A DNA stretch of 64,000 bases from Daldinia sp. FL1419 (taxonomy: Eukaryota > Ascomycota > Sordariomycetes > Xylariales > Hypoxylaceae). Location of the stretch: assembly GCA_025201765.1 (NCBI GenBank), contig MU623406.1, positions 124,001 through 188,000 of the forward strand, read 5' to 3'. The notes under the pieces are model-generated. The model saw nothing but the letters and a program-made list of their open reading frames with translations. It was not told the origin of the DNA and ran no database searches. Below are positions 1 through 12,200 of the stretch, in pieces; position 1 is the stretch's first letter; each line of letters starts with the position of its first letter. A program made the translations under genes and the position numbers.

Positions 1-814
1 TGATCTTGGAGTTGGAAGATGTGGAATTATGTACAAGTAACGGTTAGAGTTGAACATTGAAAGCTGGTTGCTCATACGTAATTGGCTTGAGGCTGGTAGG
101 CAGGGGTCCTTAGGTATGCTTTAGCGACTTTTCAAGCTTTCCCAGCCTTGGCTATGGGGGTACCAAGTGCAAGCTACACAGTGCATGGAAGGTACCCCCT
201 AATTCTAGTGTATAGGTATCAGCCAAGCTGAATACATTAGGTACCTTTTCGTCTTAGTTGCGCCCTCCGCACAGTATCGGTACTCCCTCTTTTTTTTTCA
301 AGTTTAATGGAATCGCGTCTCCGCAGTCCTTCACGCGTTTACATACATGTATGTAACTGAACGCTTTTGCAGATAATCATCTTGGTCTTATCTTATATAA
401 CAGAACCTTGATGAGCTACAACAATTATCAAATTCCACCCACAAGAGAAAATCATACCCAAACAAATCCCAGTTTCCCTTGTAATTTGGAGATTATTTCT
501 CAGTATATGTAAGTCCGACCTCTATAATATTCGTAGCAGTAGGTATATTCCAATTGGAAAATCTCCCTAGTCACTCATTTTAAGTTAAGACTCCAAGATT
601 AAGTTACTACGATTTGTAAACAAGCAACCGATTTTAACCGTTCAACTTATGAAGTCTTTATATTGTCTCTTATCACTAACACCACCCACAGCCTTCAATT
701 CTCAAGCTTAACCGAGTTCTCTCACTTTTAGGGTCTCCAGCTGCTATTCTTATAGCATCCTTCTGGAGATTTGTCCCATTTGTGCTTCGATCGTCTTGGA
801 AGAACTCCGCGACG
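1..814. other. Intergenic DNA, window edge to Dpb3-like gene
   Basis: No coding region supported. It contains several GGTACC-centred motifs (around 160-250) of the kind scattered through all intergenic DNA here. The last 100 bases are presumably the promoter and 5' leader of the following gene. Confidence 0.6.
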
Positions 815-1559
815 ATGCCGTATAACACGACGGCTATCCCGCCTCGTAAGGAGGTCACCGGTCAGACTCAGTTACCCTGTAAGCTCGCCTCTATTCTTCT
901 TTATATACCATATTTTAACCAACCCCACAGTATCACGAGTAAAGAAGATTGTAGCACAAGACCAGGACATTAACATATGCTCCAACAACGCCGCATTCGT
1001 CATCACCCTCGCAACCGTAGGTCTCTTTTTACCCCCAGATTTCTTGTTTCTCTGCTAACCCTTCTACCAGGAGATGTTCATCCAATACCTCGCCGGCGAG
1101 AGCTTCACCATGGCCAAGCTCGGCAAGCCGCGGCGCAACATCCAGTACAAGGACCTCGCCGCCGCCGTCTCGCACCAGGACAACCTTGAGTTCCTCGAGG
1201 ACGTGATCCCCAAGACGGCCCCCTACAAGCAGATCAAGGCCCAAGCCGCCGCCACTCGCAACCAGCTGAGCAACGGCACCCCCGGCGTCCAGCGCCCCGG
1301 CGAGACCCAGCGCGAGGCCCAAGCCGCCGCCGCCGCCGCGACGGCTTCCGTGAACGGAAGTGCGAGCGGCTCCGCGAAGAAATCCCACAGGCCGAGTACG
1401 AGCCGGTCGAGCTTGAATGGGGCTAGCTTCGTGGGCGCTAGTGGTGCACGTATCATGAGCGATGATGACGCCGCGGAGATGGATCCGGCGGATCAGTTGC
1501 GTCATGAGATGAGGCAGGCTAATCGGGGAGGACAGGAGGACGTTCACATGAGTGGATAG
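815..1559 (+). CDS. DNA polymerase epsilon subunit Dpb3-like histone-fold protein
   Basis: Three exons: 815-878, 931-1016 and 1071-1559, giving 212 aa. Junction phases agree and introns are GT-AG (52 and 54 nt). Residues about 20-100 form a CBF/NF-Y type histone fold. The core motif LSRVKKIVAQD lies early, and the block RRNIQYKDLAAAV is followed by LEFLEDVIPKT, a signature shared with Dpb3/CHRAC-15 proteins. Family members pair with a Dpb4-type histone fold in the DNA polymerase epsilon holoenzyme or in chromatin-remodelling complexes in the nucleus. The C-terminal half is low complexity, with an alanine run and an Asp/Glu-containing tail, and may be disordered. The ATG at 815 joins in frame to the fold; the downstream ATG at 1074 would cut the fold in half. 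An NF-YC or Bur6-like role is the alternative. Confidence 0.87.
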
Positions 1560-1849
1560 GGGGACTATTTCTCTAGGTAGTCAGTTTTTATATTAAGGAT
1601 AACCAGACATAGGTTCATCGGAGTGCCCTAATTCTACCCGAGCAAGGTTATACAGAAGGTTCTCAAACAACGATACGTTCATAGCACATTCAGCTTCAAG
1701 AATCAATCTCCTGATTGCTTGCGTCTGCTGGCGAAAGAATTGCATTAATGCCTATTCCGTGGGTATACCCGAATTTTTCATTTTGTGAACATGAATTATA
1801 CGCCAAATTACCCCGTTAGCCCAACTTCCCCCATCCAATATAAACTCCC

Positions 1850-2816
1850 CTATTCCTCCATCTCATCGTTCAAATGCACACCAGCCGGAATCCTGCCCTC
1901 CCGCAGCATAGCCTCGAGCCGCGTAATCTCGTCTAAGCTCGTAGCCTTCTTAATCATGTCCTGCAGGCGCTTCTTCTCCTTCTCGGTAAGCTTGATGCGC
2001 GACATGCGCGTCGGCAGGGACCCGGAGGTGGCACCGTTAGCGGGGAGGGCCGAGTCGAATGCCTTGGGCTTGGTGCCCATGATCTTGGAGGCTAGGTCTG
2101 TGGGCTCTTCTGCGGTACCGAATAGGGTTGCGGCTTGCTTGCGCTCTGCGTCCTTTACCTTTTCGAAGTCGAGGAACCGGACTGTTGGGCAACGCCATAG
2201 GACCCAGTAACGGTAGTGCTGTATTTCGAAGGAACATATCAGCTTATATTCCTAGTGGTGTTTTGGAGATTGGTGACCTACCTCCTTCTTCGTGATAGGG
2301 TTATCTCGTAACACCAAGTGTGTCAGCCTTGGGAAAGACCCAAGAGGGTCTATATCTGCCAATTCGCTCAAGCTGTTCGACTCTAGTTGTAGGGTAGTAA
2401 GGTTCGGGATCGAGTTTACGAGGGTAGGTTGTATGGAGGAAATGCGGTTTCGCTGTAAGAGGAGAGAGCGTATCCGCGGCGATAAGGGGAAGTTGCCCAG
2501 CACCTGGATATCATTGTCGACGAGGTCTATGGCGTCTTGCGGCTACGAATCTTACACGTTAGTACTATACTTCTCTCGAGATCAAGTAAATAAATAGAAG
2601 GCAGGATGACTTACACCTGCAACACCCAAGTTTTCGATGGTGGGAATACGATGTCCTGTTCACAGCCGGCAAGGGCATCGCTATCAATTCTGCTCTTCTA
2701 GATCAAAAAAGTGTAGTATCTGTTCTTTTCGACATACCTCGTAGCCCGAGTTCACGCTCCTTTAGCGCGTTAAGCCAAGATGGGGAGTTCTGAAGGAGCT
2801 CGACCGTGAGCCTCAT
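1850..2816 (-). CDS. lea1: U2 small nuclear ribonucleoprotein A' (Lea1)
   Basis: Four exons on the minus strand: 2816-2738, 2655-2615, 2542-2282 and 2218-1850, giving 249 aa, the usual length. The N terminus MRLTVELLQNSPSWLNALKE, leucine-rich repeats (PLSPRIRSLLLQRNRISSI and following) and the LRR cap HYRYWVLWRCPTVRFLDFEK identify U2A'. In the family this protein binds U2B'' and U2 snRNA in the spliceosome. The tail keeps the conserved LTEKEKKRLQDMIKKATSL helix. Exon 2 was fixed by the protein: GHRIPTIENLGVAG reads through only with donor GTAAGT at 2614, and exon 3 then opens PQDAIDLVDND in phase 0. The gene converges on the Dpb3-like gene, with 290 bp between stop codons. Both are housekeeping genes and nothing looks degraded. 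Confidence 0.93.
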
Positions 2817-3874
2817 ATTGGGCGGGAGTCAGCGAGATGTATTACCGTTTATAATGTGCGCCTTGTTGAAGGTACCCGTTTTAGTTGGGACGTTGAGAGA
2901 AGGGGCGTTTTATAGAAGTTGTGGAGTTTAATTGAATTGTTGTCGCGTGTTGGCGGTGACTTTTAGCTACCAACCTTCCGTGGAGAGAGAAAACAAGGCT
3001 GAAAATTGCTGCTACAAATAAAAAATTGCGATGCTATGTAACAGCACCGTAAACCAAGCTATGTCCACTACGCACCCCCTAGGTACCCAATAGTACCAGC
3101 CTCGAATTGTGGAGCGCGGGGAAATGCACCTAGCCTTACCTATATCTCGTCTGCTTGTACAGGTACGTACATTTTCTCTAGGTACATTTCCTCCAGGTAC
3201 GTTTTCTCTAGGTACCTACTCACCCTTTTACCTCCTCCAAAAATCAGCTTAGCTCTTGTATTATTGTTCAGGTTGTTATCGAATGAACCTGAGAGAAAAA
3301 TGCGTGCACCTTCCGACGGTTGATAGACTTGACTCCAGTTATTCGCCTTACCTAACAAGTCCGAATTGCTTGTTGGGTGAGTCGTAGTCATGATAACTTC
3401 TAAGGGAGTAGTAAATAAGTCAAAATCGTGAAGTCATCTACCACAATTTATCTTGTAGGCAAGTAAGGGCCAAATTGTGTAAGACGCTTCTTATTAGGGT
3501 AAATGCTCAGACCTGGTGTAAGCTTGCTGATGCTAGCGACACAATATTCGAGCTCGATGTGCGGACTCCGCCCTGCTTCCTGTGCTCGCTTTAACGCCGC
3601 GGGCAAGTCACGCTTATACAGGTACCAGTCCAAAATATTTACTTGATAACATAGTTCGACAACTATTCCTTGATTGACGACTCTTCGTCTAAGAACGCGA
3701 CGATAATATCAGCTACTCCCGTTTCACTAAGCGGTAGCTATGGTGATTCAAACCCGCCTCAAGGGTTACCACCCTTAGTTGCGAAGGGTCTTCCAGAGGT
3801 TATCACGGCGAAGATATCCAGTATTCCAAGTGGCTTGGAACACCAAGATTAGCAAGGATTAATTCCCTAAAGGC
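2817..3874. other. Intergenic DNA with short GGTAC-based repeats
   Basis: Upstream of lea1. Two minus-strand reading frames of 61-83 codons occur (3140-3391, 3448-3633), but neither resembles a known protein or shows supporting splice structure. The first is partly built from the repeats at 3161-3217. Part of 3661-3870 might once have belonged to the tannase remnant that follows, but I see no recognisable motif there. Confidence 0.5.
3161..3217. repeat. Three imperfect ~18-bp tandem repeats (TTTCTCTAGGTAC type)
   Basis: The units attttctctaggtac, atttcctccaggtac and gttttctctaggtac follow each other directly and end in a GGTACCTA motif. This looks like local slippage of the dispersed TAGGTAC motif. 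Confidence 0.7.
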
Positions 3875-4412
3875 GACCCAAATATCATCCCAAATGAGTT
3901 ATTCCCGACCTTGATCGCTTAAACTATAGTTGATCAATGCGATGCACTCGATGGTGCGAAGGATGGTATCATTGGCAATCCCGAAAACTGCCATCCTGAC
4001 TTCGCTTCGAAACATTGTCCTGCGATAGCGCCAGTGCGAGCTCATCCCCATGTCTCACGTCCTTACAACTTGAGACTTTGGCGAAAATTTACGAAGACTA
4101 CTACGTTGGGTCAGAGTATGTGCACCCAGGCCTCGAGGTTTCTTCTGAATCTGGGTGGCCACAATATTTATTTGGGAACGTCCCGACTTCCTTCGGTACC
4201 AACTACATCAGATATGTTCTGTTCGAGAATCCAAACTGGTCCCTGGACGAATACAATTCTAGCATGACGCAGATCAGTTTGATATGTCTCCTTACTGAGA
4301 CCACGGCGGTAAAATCCTCCTGTACCACGGGCTATCTGCCCTCCATCCGAAGAAAGCCAAGTACCATGGCCAAGGAGATGTAAATGAAGCACAAAATTGG
4401 GACTACGAATAG
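3875..4412 (+). pseudogene. Tannase/feruloyl esterase family remnant
   Basis: The C-terminal third of a tannase-family esterase can be read in three successive frames. Frame 2 (3875-4010) gives a PNIIPNELFP segment, an in-frame TAA at 3920, then VDQCDALDGAKDGII. Frame 1 (4018-about 4268) gives LTSLQLETLAKIYEDYY and GTNYIRYVLFENPNW. Frame 3 (from 4269) gives DQFDMSPY, a TGA at about 4296, then HGGKILLYHGL. These match the order of conserved blocks in fungal tannases, which hydrolyse ester bonds of gallate or ferulate outside the cell. The upstream part with the catalytic serine is not recognisable, so the copy is 5'-truncated as well as frameshifted. The TGA could derive from CGA by a C-to-T change. 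Family assignment is fairly secure; it cannot make an enzyme. Confidence 0.8.
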
Positions 4413-4864
4413 TAAGATTTAAGGGGCGTCGGAAAACTTAATATCTCTACTCTTCCAAAGAAAGAACTTCCTTAAATCGCCTCTCTGTTATTATTTTTTT
4501 CTTTTTCAGAAACCGTAGCGATACGTTTTAAATACTTCAATATTCACTTCGTAGATATATCTATTCTCTAAACCTGGTTTGTCAATGCTGAACTGCAGCT
4601 GATTCCATCGTGCGTGGTGGCGTTCTTCAACAAGGGCAAAGCGCGTGTTCCGGAACGTTCTTCGAGACTCAGCCGCACCAAGCAGCCTAGAAACTTGTAT
4701 TGCTCCTCCTAGGCTTTTTCGAAGTAGCCTCCAGCCAGTATTTAGTATCACAAATTCCACCGACTACCTGGGTAGATGTTATATGAATACCTACCTACCT
4801 AGGTACCCATTCTTTACGGACGCTTATCAAGTACTTGCGTAGCAAGGTCTGACGGTTATACCTA
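4413..4864. other. Intergenic DNA
   Basis: Holds a short poly-T tract near 4494-4506 and a TACCTACCTAGGTACC motif near 4790-4805. Presumed promoter of the CorA-like gene. No coding signal recognised. Confidence 0.5.
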
Positions 4865-6661
4865 ATGGCAAGACTCAACCCGGAAATGTTTCAAGAATTT
4901 CAAGAGAGACATTTGATGTCACGCCGTGAGTTTAAACCTGTTAGTGTGAAGGTCATCGAAATAGAAGATTTTGACGTGAGCGAGCCTTATGTTTTTCCCA
5001 GGTTGACTACTTGATGCTTATATTGGCTGCTTTATAGTCCGAGAAACCGACTATTCGCTCATTTGTCGTCAGCGCTGATGGATTTGAGGGTTGGTTGGTA
5101 CTTATGCCCAGTTCTGCAAAATCCTTTTGGCCGGAATTAATATACCAATAAATTTATCTATAGGACCAAGCGGACGATCAAAACCGCCAGGGGCCTAAGT
5201 TCCGGATCATGTAAGTTTAGACATCTAATACAGTTAGTGGGAAATGGCACTATGCTTACTTTCTCGTCATAACATCTTAGTCTAGGATATGTTGGAAAGG
5301 GGGCGAAATACGAATATTTGATGCCTAGCAGCGAGCCGATCGCCGATATCATATCTAAAGAAGAAATGACTGCCCTCCCATTCCGTGAAGAACATTGCAA
5401 ACTTCTACAGAAGAAACTTGGGCTGCCTAATATTGCCTCTCTGTTACCCTCTCGAGGAGCCACGGCGTTGGTAGGCCACTTTCAACTAGCACAGCTTGCG
5501 CCTGAAGGGGACAGTCTAATATACGGTACGACTAAGTTAATGGCCACTTTGATATTATGATTAGCTAATTTTTAATCTATAGGCTTGACGTTGAATGCGT
5601 TCACAAGCTTGTTAATTGGAATTAAAGTTGGTGTTTCCATGTCGTATTGTCCTTCCACGGGTGTGATAAATGCTGTGATGATGAAAAGCGGATCAGAGGA
5701 CGGGTTTTCCTGGTTAGAGGAGGACTTAAAGCAGCTGGCTTCCATTGCTGATAATCCTTTCCTTATTCCTACCCTAATATGCCAGCATCTTACAGAGGCG
5801 TTTTGTTCTTCCGTCGATCAAAACTTCGATCGATTGCACGAAGTAGAGTTTGGAAGTGGTCAGACGGGCATCGCAATGATCGGAGAGAACGGCGTGCCAA
5901 TGTCAAGAGGTAATTGCGAAGATCCCAATCTTTCAGTTACGGTTCTCGGAGTGGCCCAACATTCACTTGCTGTCGAAGCTTATATTAGGGGCCAACTATT
6001 AACTGTAGGCATGATTAAAACTGAGATATCAGCATTCTCATGGGAACAGTCCGTCTCCGGAAGTCATAACCGCATCAAGGAGCAAAATGATCTCCTCGTC
6101 AAACAACTCGACTTTATTAGTCGGACACTCGAAATCGCGCTTACTCGCATCAATCATCTGAAGCAGCGCACGACTGTGCAGGCTACAGCAGTGAGTCCTT
6201 TATTTACACCCTCTGCCGTCTTCCTCGCCAACCCTGATTTCAAGTATTCATGCTGACCTATATACTTAAACATAGATTGCCAATGTGTTGGCACAGCGTA
6301 ACAACGAGATTAATCGCAGATTAGCCGAGTCCAGTACGAGTATAGCCCACGATACTAGGCGAGACAGCTTAGCCATGAAGTCTATTGCGATCCTAACAAT
6401 GATCTTTCTGCCGGCAACTTTTACTGCTGTAAGTCGACGTAATAGTCGCCACGGTATTATTAAGTACATTTAACTAACGCGGTAGAATTGGGAAAGACGT
6501 ATTTCACAACCCCTGCCGTAGCAGCATCGGGGCCTTCACAAGGCCTCTACTGGATCGTCACGGTGCCCCTGACCTTAGTCGTACTAACATTGTGGATATT
6601 CTCATTCTGTATCTTGGTTAGAGAGAAGCGCCCATCCCTCCACAAAGTCAGTTCTGTATAA
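4865..6661 (+). CDS. CorA-like membrane protein
   Basis: Seven exons fit with consistent phase: 4865-4975, 5038-5097, 5164-5210, 5281-5525, 5583-6190, 6276-6428 and 6497-6661, giving 462 aa. The C-terminal half has the CorA layout. A long helical stretch (IKEQNDLLVKQLDFISRTLE onward, about residues 320-405) leads into transmembrane segment 1 (SIAILTMIFLPATFTATYF) and, after a short loop, segment 2 (YWIVTVPLTLVVLTLWIF). The N-terminal half resembles the variable cytoplasmic domain of fungal CorA-like proteins. I do not see the GMN motif of true Mg2+ channels, so magnesium transport is not assured. The last acceptor was set at 6496 because only that choice continues segment 1 in frame (a nearer AG at 6485 gives NWERR and early stops). 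Exon 2 is the least certain: its donor is GTACTT. Confidence 0.8.
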
Positions 6662-7254
6662 CTTATACCTAGGTAAATATTGTATTTAATAATTCAATGC
6701 TTGGGATGGTGCGCTCGAAAACCGTGTAAAAGCTGCCCTTTTCTATGCGCGCGGTGTACGTTTTGGGCCCGAATGCCGCGTTGGTCAGTAGCTCGTCGTT
6801 GATGATAAAGTTGTCTAAGCAACACCTGGAAGTAATGTGACGTTTGGTAAGAGTGATTTCCATGCTGAAGTGGCTTGGTAGACGTAGTTCGGGGTTTTCC
6901 CCCTTGCTTAAACCGCTTTCATCCCTTCCTCAGTCCGAAACGTCAATGGCGGCGTCGTGACAGAGTGGTTTCCATTCCGACTGTGCCAGTATCCAACCTA
7001 GCGGTTGCTTGATGCAGATCAACTAAACTGTTAGTAAGCATGGCTTCATCTTGCTGCCATATAGAACAGTATCGGCGTACCTCACCAGTATTATCTTTTA
7101 GAAACGAGATTTAACACTCGTTATTAGAGTCGAGGCGTTAGGGCTCTACGCACAACAACGAGATGAGAGCCTCTTCGTCCATTATCCCCCGAGAAGTACG
7201 CGATGTGGGTAAGGACTAAGGAGGTATGCGAAATTGACAGAAAATGATAGTATA
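6662..7254. other. Intergenic DNA before the retrotransposon
   Basis: 3' flank of the CorA-like gene running to the insertion site. No gene or RNA recognised. Confidence 0.5.
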
Positions 7255-7259
7255 TGGCG
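7255..7259. repeat. Target-site duplication TGGCG (left)
   Basis: TGGCG directly precedes the left LTR and is repeated exactly at 13481-13485 directly after the right LTR, as expected of a 5-bp duplication made by copia integrase. Confidence 0.85.
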
Positions 7260-7402
7260 TGTTGAAATAGAACGCATGTATGAGGTAAATTACTTGTATT
7301 ATCAAATCTATCTTAGAGAATAGATAGGCATATCTACAATATATAAGGTTATGGATGTGGGGTATATTATATTCTTATATATTAGCCATATATATTCCAA
7401 TA
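7260..7402 (-). repeat. LTR of copia element (element 3' side, left in window)
   Basis: 143 bp, aligned without gaps to 13338-13480. The left edge TGTTGAAATAG is the less mutated version of the right copy's TATTAAAATAA. On the minus strand it ends ...CAACA. Confidence 0.88.
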
Positions 7403-8289
7403 TTTTTACTTGAATTATATTTATAATTAGCCTTAAATATCTTCTTAGTTTGACTTTATTTATATCTTTATGTTTCTTGGGGTTTAAAATGTATCACTAA
7501 TAAGAATAAATCTTTATTGGGGCCTTTATAGGGTAGATTTTTTAACCTCTTTTTTTCTAATTGTTTAGGTTAAATATCTCCCATTACATAATATATTCAT
7601 ATTATATTATATTTTAATCTTTATTAATTAATATATATATATATATGTATGTATATGTATATATATGTGTATGTATATATAGGGAATTCTTCCCTCTTCT
7701 TTTTTTTTTATATAATATAAAAAGTATATTACCTTTTAAAGCTTTTAATAATATATACAAAGGTATTTTCAATTGCACTTAAGGGTTAAATTTAGTTCAA
7801 ATCCAAAATTCTTAATTTATATTTATTAAAAATTACCTTATATTAAAATCTTTACTAATTATAAAATGCCTTTTTCTTAAAATCTCCTACTCATTTCACA
7901 GCTGGAATTCTAAGGTATCTTTAAACCTAACAAATACATCTTTAAGTAATAATTTAGTAAAACCATTAATTATTTATTATTAAATAAAGATATATATAAA
8001 ATCAATTTTATCAAATTATTATTTCTTTTAAAAAAATATATATATTTGTTTTAATATATTTAATATATATATAAAATTAAAAATTCTTGACTAATGTTAA
8101 TACTCCTTAATTATTCTTAAAAATAATTGTGGCAATAACCTAATCTTATATTACTATTAATTCTATTAATAATTAACATAATTATATGATTTCTTTTATA
8201 ATATTTATTATATCTTTAAATTTAAATTTGTATATTAATATAATTATAATAAATTGTTTTTTTAATAATTAATTAATAATTTTATTATT

Positions 8290-9226
8290 AATATTAAAAA
8301 TATACCCTAAAATTAATTATCTGGATTATATACATCCCACGAAGTTGGCATTTATCTATTTTATAAGATTACCCAAATCTCCTTAATATATAAGTTTATA
8401 AGTTAGGGTACCTTTAAGGTATTTAAAAATTTTCTTTACTGCTATTAGATATATTATAATGAAATTTTTTATATAATGATTTAAATATAAGATAATATAT
8501 ACTATATTTAGTTTGATATTTATTATAATATATATTAGGTATCTTATGGTTTATATATATTATTTAATATCTTTAATCAGTACAATATAATTATTTAAAG
8601 GTTTTACAATTTTTGATATATTAATTGAAATAATTACAAGGTTAAATTCTTATTAGTTAAAATTTTTTATAATTTTTTCTAAATATATTTTCTAACTAAA
8701 TCTTATAATCTTATTAGGGTAATCTTTTTTAATAATTATTCCTAAATAATATGAATAAAGATTTAAATTAATTATTTTAAATTTTTTAATAAATTTAACC
8801 TTAATTTCATTAATTTTAATTTTGAAAAACCTTTGTAATTAATAAATTGTTAACATAGATTATTATATAATTATAACCTTTTACAAATACACCCACATTT
8901 AAATCTAATATTTTAAAACCTAAAATAAACAAATATGCTAATAACATCTAATACCATACTCTTAATATTTATTTAAAATTATATAAAATTTTTTTAAATT
9001 TATAATATTTACCTATTTTATTATTAAATTCAAAAAGTTATTTAATATATATATTTTCATTAATATCCCCATATAAAAATACTATAACTACATCCATTTA
9101 TTTAATTTCTAAATTTAAAACAACTATTATAATAAAGATTACCTTATAATTCATAAATTTAACAATTAAAATAAAAGTATCAATATAATCCAACCCTTCA
9201 ACTTACTCAAAACCTTATACAACCCA
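8290..9226 (-). pseudogene. Copia pol remnant: reverse transcriptase and RNase H
   Basis: Read on the minus strand, 9226 downward gives a stop-riddled but recognisable copia RT start (WVV.GFE.VEGLDYIDTF), then MDVV.VFLYGDINE, LLAYLFILGFKILDLN.GVF, and at 8857-8846 YVNN where an active enzyme has YVDD. Further on, in another frame, 8349-8290 gives a block resembling the copia RNase H motif A-D-x-x-G-C...S-R-R-S-T-S-G-Y. The Asp-to-Asn changes and the TAA/TAG stops are what G-to-A mutation of this strand would produce. I did not attempt a corrected sequence. Confidence 0.85.
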
Positions 9227-12200
9227 TCTAACTTTATACTAGATAATTTCCCTATTAGAACCCCTTTTTATTTTATAAACCTATTTGTCTAAAAATGATT
9301 TTTATTTTATTAATAAATTATAAAGTTCTTATATATAATTATTTATTAATGATTGGTATTTAATATCCATAACTTTGTGTTATTTAAGCTATTTGGGGTT
9401 GTATTTAATTTTTTGGTATAATTTAAATTTAAATTTTATAGCAATAATCATGGTATTAATTAAACATATAGCATATATGAAAGTTGGGTTTGCTTTAAAC
9501 TGATATTTATACAGTAATGATTATAATACCATTTATTTGAATTTATATCTAAAAAATTCCCGTAAAGGACTACCTATATATGGTTTAAAAGATTATTTTT
9601 GTTATTCTTATATAGGTATTCTTAATTATATATTTGGTTCTTTTGGAGGTGTAGGATTTTTTAATTGTTTGTTTTATAATATATTATTAGGTTTTTTAAA
9701 TATAAGTAATAAGTTAAGGCCTATTTAGTTTGGGATTGGTTTTGGTGTGGTTTGATTTTTAAGTAGTTTTTAAATAATATTATTATTTTTTACATGTGTG
9801 TGTGGCGGTGGTGGTGATATTGATTTGGATTTTGTATGTTTTTTTAAGGTTGTGAGCTTATTTATTAATATATGTAAATATTTTTTTTTAAATATTATAT
9901 TATTAATATTGGTTATTTTATTTTTATTTATTAAAAATATTTTATAAATGTATATATTATTGCCTGTGTAACCTAACATCTTATATGCTATAATCTTCTT
10001 TTAAAATATGTTGACTTTCTAATCTTTTAGGTAGTATCTATTTGAACCTGGAATGACCATATATGTTAGATTTAATGTATCTCTATATCAAACCTTATAT
10101 GGGATTTTATTTAAAATATTATAAAATAACCTATTTATAATATATAAAATTATTTATATAATGATTAACTAGTATTTATTTAGTACCCTATTTTTTTTGG
10201 TTTGTATAAAGATGGTCCTTATCTTAATCTTAAATTTATTAATAATATTTTTAATAAGGTTCCTTAATTAAGATTACTCTATAATTATATATTTAATCAT
10301 TATATCTTTTTATTAATAAAAATATTTAAATTTATTATTGATATATATATTTAAAATATTTAAAATAATTATATGGTAATATTATTCAGATTTTTTCCAT
10401 TTTTTAAAAAAATCTCTAAAAGTCTATAATTAATCTTTTGGGTTTTTAAGCAAAATGGCCCAAGTTATATGTAAAAAATTATAAGCTATTATTAACCAAT
10501 CCTTATAACTATTGATGTTTTAGATGTCCATGGATATATTAGCTTTATTTAAATATAATAATTTTAGTTTATAAATGTCTTTCTTTAAAAATTCCTTATG
10601 AAATATTTTACTTATTTTATCTTTTATATAAATTTCACATAAACAATATTCTTTTAAAGATTTTATATTTATAGATATTTCCATTAACTTTTTAAGGTTT
10701 TAATTACCAAAATATTTTAATCTTTTATATTACATTTTAAGTGAAAGGTTAGATATAAAATAGGAATAAAAAGTTATATTAAAATCTACTATATTAAAGT
10801 AATTATTCTTTTAATTAATTATATATAAATTGCTTATTTTGATTATAATTAAGAATACCTTTTCACCCTTAGTTCTATAAATTAAATTTTATTAAAATAA
10901 GAATTTAACACCTTTATAAATTAATTATAATATTAAAATAAAATTATAGGTTAAATTAAGACAATATATAATATTTAAAATTTTAATTATTTTAAGATTT
11001 TTATTTATAATGATTTTAATTATTATAATATTTTAGAATTTAAATATAATGATTTTCCCATTAATATTATAAATATATAATCTTTTATACAAATGTAAAT
11101 TAATAAATAATATCTTGTTACAATAATTAATTTAATTATAATTATTATTAATTATAATTACCTTTTTAAATTTAATTATTAATTCTTTGGTTTTAAATTT
11201 ATTTATAATTATAAATTTTAAAATTTTTAATATCCCTATTATAAATAAATTAGTAAATATATAATCTAATATAAAAATAACTATAAAAATTAATAATTTT
11301 ATTAATATACCTTACATTTAATTACCTTATATTTTATCTGGTATATTATGTTTTGGTTTTTTAGGTAGGTGTTCCTAAAAAAGTTTAAATAGGATACTTG
11401 GCTTTGGTGGATTTATTAATATTTTAACTATAATATTATTAAATGTTATAAATATTATAATGGTTATGAATTCTAATATATTTTAAAAGTTTTTATAAAT
11501 TAATATTATAATAATAAGTTCTTCTTTTTCTCTTTTAATCTTTTTAGGTTTATCTTTTATATTACTTTGTCAACTTTGTGGTTATAACTCCAGATATTCT
11601 TAAAAACATTTAACAAAATTATAAATTATAATGTAGCACCTTATAATTACATAATAAATACATATAAAACCTAATCCTTTTTTATACTTCTTACCCTTAT
11701 TAAAATAATTAATTAAAATTATTTTACTATCCCTATTTCTAAACTTCTAGATTTATTTTTCTTATTAAACCAATTTAATAATATTATTAATATTAATAAT
11801 AGTTTTAATAATTTAACCAATATTATTTTATAAAAGAATAATATTATAATTTTAAAAAAATATAATAAAAAATATATTATAATTATTTCTTAAAATATTA
11901 AAAAATTTATTAATTAAATAAGGTTCATTAATTATATAAATCTAATCTAATTTTTTAAAATTAACTTAAAATTATTATAATTTTAATAATAATACTATAA
12001 TTAATTCTTTAAAATTCAATGAAATGGTATCCTATTTAAATATTAAATCTTAAAATATTATATTTTCCTATAACTTATATTCCTTTTTAAAGATTTTCCA
12101 AAACTCAATTATAATATTTTTACTAATTATTGTATTCTTAAAATTCTTTTTTAAATAATATTTTATGTACCCATATATCTTATTTTATTAATTTTATCAA

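Noticed and set aside
1029..1547. 172-codon frame antisense to the Dpb3-like gene
   Set aside because: Shadow of a GC-biased coding exon; its Gly/Leu/Val-rich product reflects the opposite strand's codons.
7252..7259. Eight-base direct repeat ATATGGCG flanking the element, read as an 8-bp target duplication
   Set aside because: The ATA before TGGCG on the right is better explained as the mutated LTR end (CCAACA to CCAATA), leaving a 5-bp duplication as copia elements make; the matching ATA on the left is then coincidental.
9537..9979. Short open frames inside the AT-rich block
   Set aside because: They lie in RIP-degraded transposon DNA; products are Ile/Asn/Lys/Phe-rich, typical of random A/T sequence.
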